Assembly (NCBI GenBank): GCA_036491035.1
Contig: DASXCU010000096.1
Location: 1-27,312, forward strand
Reading direction: 5' to 3'
DNA from: Galbitalea sp036491035
Lineage (GTDB): Bacteria > Actinomycetota > Actinomycetes > Actinomycetales > Microbacteriaceae
Length of the DNA: 27,312 nucleotides
Position numbers and translations under genes: made by a program. Below, piece by piece: positions 8,013-15,133 of this stretch (position 1 is the stretch's first letter; each line of letters starts with the position of its first letter). The notes under the pieces were generated by a model. That model was not told where the DNA came from. It was given only the letters and a program-made list of their open reading frames with translations, and did no database searches.

Positions 8013-9094
8013 CGACCTATCTGCTGGCCGGCGGTGGTACCGCCGGCCACGTCAATCCGTTGCTCGCCGTCGCCGATCGACTGAGAGCTCGCGACCCCGA
8101 GGCGACCGTGCTCGTTCTCGGTACGCGCGAAGGACTCGAGGCTCGGCTCGTGCCGGACCGCGGCTATGAGCTGCTGACGATCGACCGTCTCCCGTTTCCG
8201 CGGCGGCCAGGTAGAGCCGCCCTGGCATTTCCCGGGCGGTTCCGTCGTGCCGTCGCACAGACGAAGAACTACCTGATCGAGAGGCACGTCGATGTCGTGG
8301 TCGGCTTCGGCGGATATGCCTCGGCGCCCGCCTATCGCGCCGCTCGCGCGCTCGGGATTCCGCTGGTGATCCACGAAGCGAATGCCAGGCCCGGTCTCGC
8401 CAACCGACTGGGCGCGCGGTACACGAAGCGCGTCGGAGTCGTGTTCCCCGAAACGAGGATCAGAAACGGCGTCGTCGTCGGGATGCCCCTGCGGCGCGAG
8501 ATCGAAACCCTCGATCGAGCCGCGAGCCGCGCCGCAGCCGATGGCTTCTTCGGACTCGATCCCGCCCGGCCTACGCTGCTCGTGACCGGCGGATCGACGG
8601 GCGCGCGCTCGATCAACCGAGCGGTCTTCGACACCGTCGACGCGATCCTGTCCGCCGGCTGGCAGGTGCTGCACATCGCGGGCAACGGATCCGAGCTGCC
8701 CGATTCTCCGAGCGCCGACTACAAGATCCTCAAATACTGCGACCGGATGGAACTGGCGCTGGCCGCGGCGGACCTGGCCATCGCACGATCGGGTGCTGTC
8801 ACCGTCAGCGAGTTCGCTGCCGTAAGCCTCCCGGCCGTGTTCATCCCGTATCCGGTCGGCAATGGCGAGCAGCGCTACAACGCCGCGGACGTGGTCGCGT
8901 CGGGTGGGGCGCTGCTCCTTGACGACGCATCCTTCACGCCGACGTGGATCCGCGACGCCCTCGTTCCGCTCCTGCGGGACCGTGGCGCGATCGATCGGAT
9001 GTCCACGGCTATGGCAAGCGTGGGACACCGGGACGGCACGGATCGGATGACCGACCTCGTGGTGGCCGCCGCCCCGGTAAAATCGAGCCGATGA
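8009..9094 (+). CDS. murG: UDP-N-acetylglucosamine:lipid I GlcNAc transferase MurG
   Basis: MurG adds GlcNAc to lipid I to make lipid II at the inner face of the membrane. The GTG at 8009 overlaps the ftsW stop as GTGA, and the protein then starts directly with the family N-terminus LLAGGGTAGHVNPLLAVADRL; longer in-frame extension lies within ftsW and is not family-like. Further motifs are VVGFGGYASAPAYRAARALG, IHEANARPGLANRLG, the second glycine-rich loop TGGSTGARSINRAV, and the UDP-GlcNAc binding segment ARSGAVTVSEFAAVSLPAVF followed by GNGEQRYNA. The length of 361 residues is normal (GT28 family, two Rossmann-like domains). It overlaps murC by 4 bases (ATGA). Confidence 0.96.
   Translation: MTTYLLAGGGTAGHVNPLLAVADRLRARDPEATVLVLGTREGLEARLVPDRGYELLTIDRLPFPRRPGRAALAFPGRFRRAVAQTKNYLIERHVDVVVGFGGYASAPAYRAARALGIPLVIHEANARPGLANRLGARYTKRVGVVFPETRIRNGVVVGMPLRREIETLDRAASRAAADGFFGLDPARPTLLVTGGSTGARSINRAVFDTVDAILSAGWQVLHIAGNGSELPDSPSADYKILKYCDRMELALAAADLAIARSGAVTVSEFAAVSLPAVFIPYPVGNGEQRYNAADVVASGGALLLDDASFTPTWIRDALVPLLRDRGAIDRMSTAMASVGHRDGTDRMTDLVVAAAPVKSSR
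9078..9083 (+). promoter_or_regulatory. Candidate internal -10 (TAAAAT) for a leaderless murC transcript
   Basis: TAAAAT, close to the -10 consensus, lies in the last codons of murG and ends 7 bases before the murC ATG. The same arrangement occurs before the M20 gene. If active it would give murC mRNA independent of the upstream operon. The ATGA overlap alone could also explain translation. Confidence 0.4.
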
Positions 9095-10488
9095 TCAAGC
9101 CCGACCTGACCCAGGAGTTGCCCGAGCAACTCGGCTCGCTCCACTTCGTCGGGATCGGCGGATCCGGGATGAGCGGAATCGCCCGCCTCTTTCTGGCTGC
9201 GGGCCACCGCGTCACGGGCTCGGATCGCAGCGAGAATCACAACACCCAGGCACTGCGCGAGCTCGGAGCGACGGTCGCGATCGGACACGACGCGGCCAAC
9301 CTCGGGGACGCCGACACGCTCGTCTATACGGGCGCGCTGTGGCCCGACAATCCCGAGTACCTCGCGGCCGTCGAACGGGGGATTCCCGTCCTCCATCGCT
9401 CGCAGGCTCTCGCGTGGCTGATCAGCCGGCAGCGACTGATCGCCGTGGCGGGAGCGCACGGCAAGACCACGTCGACGGGCATGATCATCACCGCACTGCG
9501 CGAACTGGGTGCGGACCCCAGTTTCGTGAACGGCGGCGTCATCGAGTCTCTGGGCGTCAGCTCGGCACACGGGAAAGGCGAGGTCTTCGTCGTCGAGGCG
9601 GACGAGTCGGACGGGACGTTCCTGCTCTACGACACAGCTGTAGCCCTCGTGACCAATGTCGACGCGGATCATCTCGACCACTACGGTTCGCGGGAGGCGT
9701 TCGACGAGGCGTTCGTGCAGTTCGCAACCGAAGCATCCGAATTGGTCGTGACCTCGAGCGATGACCCGGGCGCGCTGCAGATGACTGCTCGGCTCGCCGG
9801 CAAACGAGTTCTCACATTCGGCGAGGCCGACACCGCGGACGTCCGGATGCATTCCGTGTCGCCCGCGGGACTGGTCACATTTTCGGTGGCCTGGCAGGGC
9901 ATCGACTACGAGATCCGCCTTCAGGTACCCGGGCACCACAATGCGCGTAACGCTGCGGGGGCATTTGCCGTTCTGGTGGGCATGGGATTCGATCCGGCCG
10001 GCATCGTCGCCGGTCTCGAGACCTTCGGCGGCACCGAGCGACGATTTGAACTTCACGGTGTCGTGCGCGGCGTCAGCGTTTACGACGACTACTCGCACCA
10101 TCCCACCGAGGTTGCCGTGGCGCTGCGCGGCGCGCGTTCCGTGGTCGGCGGCGGCAAAGTGATCGCCGTCCATCAGCCGCACCTCTACTCCCGTACTCAA
10201 CTGATGGCGGGCCAGTTCGCCGAGACCTACGAGGCACTCGCCGATCACACCATCGTTCTGGACGTGTATGGCGCTCGTGAGGATCCGGTGCCCGGCGTGA
10301 CCGGGGAACTCGTCTCGTCCCGGTTCGTGGACGCCAGCCGCGTCGACTACCTGCCGGACTGGCAGGCGGCGGCCGATCGCGCCGCCCAGATCGCGACCGA
10401 TGGCGACATCATCATGACTCTGAGCTGCGGCGACGTGTACCGGATCATCCCGCAGATCCTCGACTCCCTGGCGCAGACACCGGCGTGA
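9091..10488 (+). CDS. murC: UDP-N-acetylmuramate--L-alanine ligase MurC
   Basis: MurC catalyses the first amino acid addition to UDP-MurNAc. The ATG at 9091 overlaps the murG stop (ATGA) and gives the standard N-terminus with LHFVGIGGSGMSGIARL. The ATPase motif is AGAHGKTTSTGM (the AHGKT type P-loop typical of MurC), followed by EADESDGTFL, NVDADHLDHYG, FGGTERRFELHG and DDYSHHPTEV, all MurC landmarks. Length of 465 residues is normal, with no fusion to MurB or Ddl. It is the only gene in this overlap chain with an ATG rather than GTG start, and TAAAAT lies 7 bases before that ATG, so it could also be transcribed from its own leaderless promoter. Confidence 0.97.
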   Translation: MIKPDLTQELPEQLGSLHFVGIGGSGMSGIARLFLAAGHRVTGSDRSENHNTQALRELGATVAIGHDAANLGDADTLVYTGALWPDNPEYLAAVERGIPVLHRSQALAWLISRQRLIAVAGAHGKTTSTGMIITALRELGADPSFVNGGVIESLGVSSAHGKGEVFVVEADESDGTFLLYDTAVALVTNVDADHLDHYGSREAFDEAFVQFATEASELVVTSSDDPGALQMTARLAGKRVLTFGEADTADVRMHSVSPAGLVTFSVAWQGIDYEIRLQVPGHHNARNAAGAFAVLVGMGFDPAGIVAGLETFGGTERRFELHGVVRGVSVYDDYSHHPTEVAVALRGARSVVGGGKVIAVHQPHLYSRTQLMAGQFAETYEALADHTIVLDVYGAREDPVPGVTGELVSSRFVDASRVDYLPDWQAAADRAAQIATDGDIIMTLSCGDVYRIIPQILDSLAQTPA

Positions 10489-11474
10489 AACGGCCAGAGG
10501 GATTCGACCCGGCGTCGCAGAAGCCCGCGACGCAGAAGCCTGCTCCGCGCCAGCCGACCGGCAGGTCGTTGGCACCGAAGCAGGCACCCGTCGCGCGGCC
10601 GAGCCGGGTTGTGTCAATGGACCGACCAGTTCGCGAGGCGCCCGCTCGAGGCGAGAAGCGGCAGGCGCGTCCGCCCCGCGAGCCCCGCGAGTCGCGACCG
10701 GATCGTCGTGCAGCACGTGCCGAAGCTCGTCGCTTCACTCGCGGGAGTCGACGTCGCCGGCTCACCGTGGTCGGCGTACTGGCACTCGTCGTCGTCCTTC
10801 TCGGAGTGCTCGCCATCGCGGTTTTCTCGCCGATCCTCGCGCTTCGCACCATCAGGGTCGAGGGCAACAGCGCGGTGCCCGCCGCGCAGGTCCAGGATGC
10901 GCTCTCCGGCCAGCTGGGAACGCCGCTGGCGCTGCTGGATGACGGAACTATTCGCTCAGAGCTGTCGCACCTCATCCTGATCCGCTCCTACGTCACCGAA
11001 ATCGTGCCGCCGAACACGCTCGTAGTCCGGATCGTCGAGCGAAAGGCGATCGGCGTTCTTCATGTCGGCTCGGGATACGAGCAGGTCGATCCGGCGGGAA
11101 TCGTGCTCGCGAAGTCTCCGACACCCGCCGGGCTGCCCGTCATCGACATCGGCAAGTCCGGCGTGAACAGTGCGGGGTTTGCCGCAGCGGTCAAGGTGCT
11201 GCTGGCGATGCCGGCATCCGTGCTCGCCCAGGTCGGCTCGATCTCCGCCACCACGGTCGACAACGTGAGTCTCGAGCTGTCGCAGGGCAACCACGAGGTC
11301 ATCTGGGGGAGTTCTGCGCAATCCGACCTGAAGGCGACCGCGCTGGCCACGCTCCTCAAGACCTGCGCGTCGCAGCCGGTGCTCAACGTCACGGCGCCGC
11401 TCGCTCTCGCCTGTGGGCCCAGGCAGGTCGTGCCGACGAGCACACCCACCTCGACGGCCACTCCGAAGCCGTAG
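10485..11474 (+). CDS. ftsQ: Cell division protein FtsQ (POTRA domain)
   Basis: FtsQ is a bitopic divisome protein that links FtsL/FtsB-type partners to the FtsWI synthase. The 329-residue product has three parts: a long basic, Pro/Gln/Arg-rich cytoplasmic tail (about residues 1-92, with a small QKPA duplication near residues 12-20), one transmembrane helix (about 93-113, VVGVLALVVVLLGVLAIAVF), and an extracellular part that starts with LRTIRVEGNSAVPAAQV, the typical FtsQ POTRA domain, followed by the FtsQ-type beta domain. The C-terminus is a Ser/Thr/Pro tail. GTG start overlaps murC as GTGA. The tail is much longer than in E. coli FtsQ, which is usual in actinomycetes. murB and ddl, often next to ftsQ elsewhere, are not here. 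Confidence 0.94.
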   Translation: MKRPEGFDPASQKPATQKPAPRQPTGRSLAPKQAPVARPSRVVSMDRPVREAPARGEKRQARPPREPRESRPDRRAARAEARRFTRGSRRRRLTVVGVLALVVVLLGVLAIAVFSPILALRTIRVEGNSAVPAAQVQDALSGQLGTPLALLDDGTIRSELSHLILIRSYVTEIVPPNTLVVRIVERKAIGVLHVGSGYEQVDPAGIVLAKSPTPAGLPVIDIGKSGVNSAGFAAAVKVLLAMPASVLAQVGSISATTVDNVSLELSQGNHEVIWGSSAQSDLKATALATLLKTCASQPVLNVTAPLALACGPRQVVPTSTPTSTATPKP

Positions 11475-11680
11475 GGGAGAAGGCCGCGCGAACGGAATGC
11501 GATCCTGTGCATTCCGAGACACGCGGAGCGCCTCAGGCCGCTTCCGGGATGCACGACTTACCTTCGAGTCAGGAATTGCATACCGGGCATAACTTTAATC
11601 TTCGACTAGAACTTGAAGGTTTGATTTTGCCCGTGTGCCGGATGCGCCTAACAGCGCAGCGCCAGCGGAGGCCGGACAAA
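11475..11680 (+). promoter_or_regulatory. ftsQ-ftsZ intergenic region: hairpin and probable ftsZ promoter(s)
   Basis: This 206-base gap interrupts an otherwise tightly packed cluster. A perfect 8-bp inverted repeat (CGGAATGC at 11493-11500 and GCATTCCG at 11509-11516, 8-base loop) lies 18 bases after the ftsQ stop, with no T-run behind it. Around 11571-11630 the sequence becomes noticeably A+T-rich for this genome (AACTTTAATCTTCGACTAG), with a TTGCAT at 11576 and a TAATCT at 11596 as possible but poorly spaced (14 bases) promoter elements. In mycobacteria and corynebacteria ftsZ is known to have its own promoters in and before this gap, which makes a promoter here likely, but I cannot fix its position. 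Confidence 0.5.
11493..11516. repeat. Perfect 8-bp inverted repeat (hairpin) upstream of ftsZ
   Basis: Arms CGGAATGC (11493-11500) and GCATTCCG (11509-11516) are exact reverse complements around an 8-base loop. It may be a partial terminator or attenuator separating ftsQ from ftsZ, an RNA processing site, or a protein-binding dyad. There is no following U-tract, so a classical intrinsic terminator is not supported. Confidence 0.6.
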
Positions 11681-12814
11681 GTGACATCGAACCAGAACTA
11701 CCTCGCCGTCATCAAAGTGGTCGGCATCGGCGGTGGCGGTGTCAACGCCGTCAACCGGATGATCGAGCTCGGTCTTCGGGGCGTTGAATTCATCGCTGTC
11801 AACACCGACGCGCAGGCGCTGCTGATGAGCGACGCCGACGTCAAACTCGACGTGGGTCGTGAAATTACTCGCGGGCTCGGTGCAGGCGCCGATCCGGAGG
11901 TGGGTCGACGCGCAGCGGAGGATCACGCCGAAGAGATCGAAGAGGCTCTCGCCGGCGCGGACATGGTCTTTGTGACCGCGGGCGAGGGCGGCGGCACCGG
12001 CACCGGCGGCGCTCCGGTCGTCGCGCGGATCGCCAAGTCGATCGGCGCACTGACCATCGGTGTCGTGACGCGGCCCTTCGAATTCGAGGGCAAGCGTCGC
12101 AGTGCCCAGGCCGAGACGGGCATCTCCGCGCTGAAGAGCGAGGTCGACACCCTCATCGTCGTACCGAATGACCGGCTGCTCGAGATCAGCGATCGCGGGA
12201 TGAGCATGCTCGAAGCGTTCGCAACAGCAGACCAGGTGCTGCTCTCCGGCGTTCAGGGCATCACCGACCTGATCACGACCCCCGGACTGATCAACCTCGA
12301 CTTCGCCGACGTCAAGTCCGTGATGCAGGGGGCGGGCTCGGCTCTCATGGGCATCGGCTCGGCGAGAGGCGCGGATCGCGCAATCAAGGCGGCAGAACTC
12401 GCCGTCGCATCGCCGCTGCTCGAGGCGAGCATCGACGGCGCCCACGGCGTCCTGATCTCGGTGCAGGGCGGCTCCAACCTCGGTATCTTCGAGATCAATG
12501 ACGCTGCGCGCCTCATTCAGGAGGCCGTGCACGCGGAGGCCAACATCATCTTCGGCGCCGTGATCGACGACACGCTCGGCGACGAGGTGCGGGTCACCGT
12601 GATCGCCGCCGGCTTCGACGGTGGCGAGCCCGCCCAGAAGGCGCGGGATACTCGGCGCAGCAGCTTCGTCGGCGCGGGAGCGCCCGTGAAGGAGGCGACT
12701 GCCGAGAGCGGCGCCTCGTGGAGCGAGTCCGAGCATCCGGTCACCGCCCCGCTCGACCACGCGTTCGACGACGATGACGACGACGACCTGGACGTTCCCG
12801 ACTTCCTGAAGTAG
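11681..12814 (+). CDS. ftsZ: Cell division protein FtsZ (tubulin-like GTPase)
   Basis: FtsZ polymerises into the Z ring that organises septal wall synthesis. The GTG at 11681 is chosen because GGAGG at 11667-11671 is well spaced and the product begins TSNQNYLAVIKVVGIGGGGVNAVNRM, the usual actinobacterial N-terminus. The frame stays open upstream to 11507, but that extension has no FtsZ character. The GTP-binding signature GGGTGTG is at residues 103-109, the T7 synergy loop appears as GLINLDFADVKSVM, and the C-terminal linker ends in an acidic run and the conserved peptide DVPDFLK that binds partner proteins such as SepF (and FtsW in mycobacteria). At 377 residues the length is typical. No ftsA is present, as expected for actinomycetes. 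Confidence 0.98.
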   Translation: MTSNQNYLAVIKVVGIGGGGVNAVNRMIELGLRGVEFIAVNTDAQALLMSDADVKLDVGREITRGLGAGADPEVGRRAAEDHAEEIEEALAGADMVFVTAGEGGGTGTGGAPVVARIAKSIGALTIGVVTRPFEFEGKRRSAQAETGISALKSEVDTLIVVPNDRLLEISDRGMSMLEAFATADQVLLSGVQGITDLITTPGLINLDFADVKSVMQGAGSALMGIGSARGADRAIKAAELAVASPLLEASIDGAHGVLISVQGGSNLGIFEINDAARLIQEAVHAEANIIFGAVIDDTLGDEVRVTVIAAGFDGGEPAQKARDTRRSSFVGAGAPVKEATAESGASWSESEHPVTAPLDHAFDDDDDDDLDVPDFLK

Positions 12815-12820
12815 CGAGAG

Positions 12821-13501
12821 GTGGAGCAGTCGACGTCGCTCGCCGATCGCCTCGAGCTCGTGCGCGGACAGGTTGCGGATGCCGCGCGAGACGCCGGCCG
12901 GAACCCCGCGGACATCACGACGATCGTGGTGACCAAATTCCATCCGGCATCCCTCGTTCGCGAACTCGCCGGGCTCGGAGTGACGGATGTCGGTGAGAAC
13001 CGCCACCAGGACGCCGGCCCGAAAGCCGCCGAGCTCGCCGACCTCCCGCTCACGTGGCACTTCATCGGCCAGTTGCAGAGCAACAAAGTGCGAGCCGTCC
13101 TCGAGTACGCGAGCGACATCCAGTCCGTCGACCGAGACTCGCTCGTCGTGGCGTTGGGGGCCGCCGACGCCCGCGTCGATGCGTTCCTGCAGCTCAACCT
13201 CACCGACGATCCGGGTCGCGGGGGAGTGAGCCCCACCGGGCTCGAGGAGCTGGCCGAGCGAGTGCTGGCAACACCCACGCTCACGCTTCGCGGTGTGATG
13301 GCCGTGGCGCCGCTCGGCGAGGAGCCGCGCGCGGCGTTCGCGCGGGTGCGGACCGCGTCGGAGCGGCTCCAGAGGCTCGCCCCGGATGCCCGTTTCCTGT
13401 CGATGGGCATGTCGGGCGACTTCCGCGAAGCAATCGCCGAGGGTGCGACACACCTGCGAATCGGGACGGCAATCACCGGGAATCGCCCTCCCGCCGGTTA
13501 A
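12821..13501 (+). CDS. YggS/PROSC-family pyridoxal phosphate homeostasis protein
   Basis: This 226-residue protein belongs to the YggS/YlmE/PROSC family, which binds pyridoxal 5'-phosphate in an alanine-racemase-like barrel without known catalytic activity and balances PLP and amino acid pools. Visible motifs are VTKFHP, where the lysine should form the PLP Schiff base, GENRHQDAGPKAAEL, WHFIGQLQSNK, FLSMGMSGDFREAIAEGATHLRIGTAITG at the phosphate-binding end. The GTG start lies 6 bases after the ftsZ stop in the same frame; the purine-rich GCGAGAG directly before it is a poor Shine-Dalgarno, so re-initiation after ftsZ is likely. A yggS gene between ftsZ and sepF is the standard Gram-positive arrangement; the yfiH gene often found before it is missing. 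Confidence 0.92.
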   Translation: MEQSTSLADRLELVRGQVADAARDAGRNPADITTIVVTKFHPASLVRELAGLGVTDVGENRHQDAGPKAAELADLPLTWHFIGQLQSNKVRAVLEYASDIQSVDRDSLVVALGAADARVDAFLQLNLTDDPGRGGVSPTGLEELAERVLATPTLTLRGVMAVAPLGEEPRAAFARVRTASERLQRLAPDARFLSMGMSGDFREAIAEGATHLRIGTAITGNRPPAG

Positions 13502-13504
13502 TCT
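13499..13504 (+). promoter_or_regulatory. Possible -10 element (TAATCT) for sepF
   Basis: TAATCT overlaps the yggS stop codon and lies 45 bases before the sepF ATG, leaving room for a leader with the CGGGAGG Shine-Dalgarno. It fits the actinobacterial TAnnnT pattern, but no clear -35 element is visible, so this is a weak call. Confidence 0.3.
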
Positions 13505-13549
13505 CGGGACAGAGGCGATCCGCCAATCCAGTCTTTCGGGAGGCACACA

Positions 13550-14014
13550 ATGGCAAATCCACTGCGCAAGACCATGGTCTACCTTGGTCTCGCTGACGAG
13601 GAGTTCGACTACGAGGACGAGGCGACGCCCATGGCGCCGGCCGCTCCAGTCGCGCACGCGGCGCCCTCGGCTGGTCGTGCCCCCGTTACTCCGCTACGTC
13701 GCCCCGTAGCCAGGACGACAGGACCATCAGACATGAACGAGATCCTCACCGTGCATCCGCGCGCTTATAAGGACGCGCAGGTCATCGCCGAGAACTTCCG
13801 CGAGGGCATCCCGGTCATCATCAACCTCTCGCAGATGTCCGAGCCGGATGCGAAGCGCCTGATCGACTTCGCGAGCGGCCTCTCGCAGGGCCTTTATGGC
13901 AAGATCGAGCGCGTCACCAACAAGGTCTTCCTGCTTTCACCCGCGCACGTCGCGGTCAGCGGCGAGGGCGCGGCGGTCGAGGGCGAGCTCGAGGCATCCT
14001 TCTTCCAGAATTGA
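13550..14014 (+). CDS. sepF: Cell division protein SepF
   Basis: SepF tethers FtsZ to the membrane and is the main FtsZ anchor in actinomycetes, which lack FtsA and ZipA. The 154-residue product has the expected parts: an N-terminal membrane-targeting helix (MANPLRKTMVYLGLADEEF), an acidic then Ala/Pro-rich linker to about residue 58, and the globular core starting at ILTVHPRAYKDAQVIAENF and running through IPVIINLSQM, KRLIDFASGLSQGLYGKIER and KVFLLSPAHVAVSGE. ATG start has CGGGAGG at 13537-13543 with ideal spacing. Location two genes after ftsZ and before divIVA is typical. The yggT gene usually placed between sepF and divIVA is not found. Confidence 0.96.
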   Translation: MANPLRKTMVYLGLADEEFDYEDEATPMAPAAPVAHAAPSAGRAPVTPLRRPVARTTGPSDMNEILTVHPRAYKDAQVIAENFREGIPVIINLSQMSEPDAKRLIDFASGLSQGLYGKIERVTNKVFLLSPAHVAVSGEGAAVEGELEASFFQN

Positions 14015-14320
14015 CGCTGCTGGCACGCCCGATCCATCCTGACGAGCGCTAACGCTGCCAGCGAGTCCAGATCGAGCCTGTCGAGATTTGAGGCGGCGTG
14101 CCCCCAAAACTGGTACGAATCTGGCGCAGGTGCGCATCAGGGGTACTCTGGGTTTTGTAACTGTTGTACGCACCCGTGGCTGACGTTGCTAGCGTTAGTT
14201 GTTCGCCTGATACGCGAACGCGTACCAGCGGTCGGGAAATGATCGTTCACCATGGCCCTGCTCCTCATGTAAAAGAGCAGGTCACACTGGTTTTGAGAGA
14301 AAGTTATTGAGGTGACGGCG
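14015..14320 (+). promoter_or_regulatory. 306-base sepF-divIVA intergenic region (no gene seen; probable divIVA promoter and leader)
   Basis: No convincing coding sequence is present on either strand. The stretch is lower in G+C than the flanking genes from about 14140 onward. A possible promoter is TTGTAC at 14164-14169 with TAGCGT at 14190-14195, but the 20-base spacing is long, so this is weak. A hairpin at 14257-14281 and a separated inverted repeat CTGGTACG (14110-14117) / CGTACCAG (14221-14228) are visible. The leader ends with a strong Shine-Dalgarno GAGGTGA at 14309-14315. In many actinomycetes yggT occupies this place; I find no recognisable remnant of it. Confidence 0.45.
14257..14281. 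repeat. Hairpin in the divIVA leader region
   Basis: CCTGCTC at 14257-14263 and GAGCAGG at 14275-14281 are exact reverse complements around an 11-base A/T-rich loop. It ends 39 bases before the divIVA ATG and may be a 5' UTR structure affecting translation or stability. There is no T-run to make it a terminator. Confidence 0.5.
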
Positions 14321-15133
14321 ATGGCTTTGACACCGGAAGATGTTGTCAACAAGCGGTTCCAACCGACCAAATTCCGCGAGGGATACGATCAGGACGAGGT
14401 GGACGACTTCCTCGACGAGGTCGTCGTAGAGCTGCGGCGTCTCAACCAGGAGAACGAGGAGCTGCGTCAGCGTCTGCTCCAGAGCGACTCCCAGATCACC
14501 GAGCTTCAGCGCACCGCTGGCCAGCCGGCACCGGCCGGCTTCGAGCAGCAGCAGCCCAGCGTGGCTTCCGCGCCGGCACCCGTCGCCGCGCCGGCCTTCC
14601 AGCCGGCCGCCGCCGACCCGAGCATCGACCCGAGCAACACGAACAACCTGCTGCAGCTGGCCCGCCGCCTGCATGAGGAGCACGTGCGCGAGGGCGTCGA
14701 GAAGCGCGATGCGCTGATCGCCGAAGGCCAGACGCAGGCCGCCCGGGTCGTGGACGAGGCCAACACTCAGGCCAGCCAAGCCCTGGAGGAGGCCACCACC
14801 CAGGCCGGTCGCGCGATCGAAGACGCGAACGCCCAGGCCGCACGCCTCATCGAAGAGGCGCAGTCGCAGACGCGTGAGCGAATCTCCGCGCTCGACCAGG
14901 AGCGTGCAGCGCTCGAGGGTCGCATCGAGGAGCTTCGCAACTTCGAGCGCGAGTACCGCGCCAAGCTGAAGAGCTACATCGAGGGCCAGCTCCACGACCT
15001 CGACTCGAACTCGGCAGTGCTGACCAGCGCCCCGGCAGCCGTGCCCGCTGGCGTCGGCGCCGCACAGGGACAGAACTACGGCGGACAGATTGCTCCGCCG
15101 CCGGCCAACTACCCGGGCTTTGCCGGCAACTGA
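14321..15133 (+). CDS. divIVA: Polar growth and septum protein DivIVA (Wag31)
   Basis: DivIVA/Wag31 marks negatively curved membrane at poles and septa and directs apical wall growth in actinomycetes. I chose the ATG at 14321 over the GTG at 14312 because GAGGTGA at 14309-14315 then serves as Shine-Dalgarno and the product begins MALTPEDVVNKRFQPTKF, the family N-terminus. The conserved membrane-binding domain continues with GYDQDEVDDFLDEVVVELRRL, then coiled coil (LNQENEELRQRLLQ), an Ala/Pro-rich linker at about residues 69-105, a long second coiled coil rich in repeated Gln-Ala-heptads (roughly 115-225), and a Pro/Gly/Tyr tail. The length of 270 residues is normal for the group. The 3' end overlaps the possible lspA starts. 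Confidence 0.96.
   Translation: MALTPEDVVNKRFQPTKFREGYDQDEVDDFLDEVVVELRRLNQENEELRQRLLQSDSQITELQRTAGQPAPAGFEQQQPSVASAPAPVAAPAFQPAAADPSIDPSNTNNLLQLARRLHEEHVREGVEKRDALIAEGQTQAARVVDEANTQASQALEEATTQAGRAIEDANAQAARLIEEAQSQTRERISALDQERAALEGRIEELRNFEREYRAKLKSYIEGQLHDLDSNSAVLTSAPAAVPAGVGAAQGQNYGGQIAPPPANYPGFAGN

Noticed and set aside
8875..10716. 613-codon minus-strand open frame opposite murC
   Set aside because: Shadow of murC, murG and ftsQ codons; no family motif.
11507..11680. In-frame 58-codon extension upstream of the FtsZ GTG
   Set aside because: The extension has no FtsZ similarity, crosses half of the hairpin and lacks a good start context, while the GTG at 11681 has GGAGG at ideal spacing and a family-like N-terminus.
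11648..13657. 669-codon minus-strand open frame opposite ftsZ, yggS and the sepF start
   Set aside because: It runs across three real genes and their gaps, has no recognisable domain and has the composition of a G+C-driven shadow frame.
14312..14320. GTG at 14312 as the divIVA start
   Set aside because: This GTG is itself part of the GAGGTGA Shine-Dalgarno for the ATG at 14321, which gives the family N-terminus MALTPEDV.
14137..14370. 77-codon minus-strand open frame in the sepF-divIVA gap
   Set aside because: It overlaps the divIVA start, has no recognisable motif or Shine-Dalgarno, and contains no YggT-like hydrophobic pattern.
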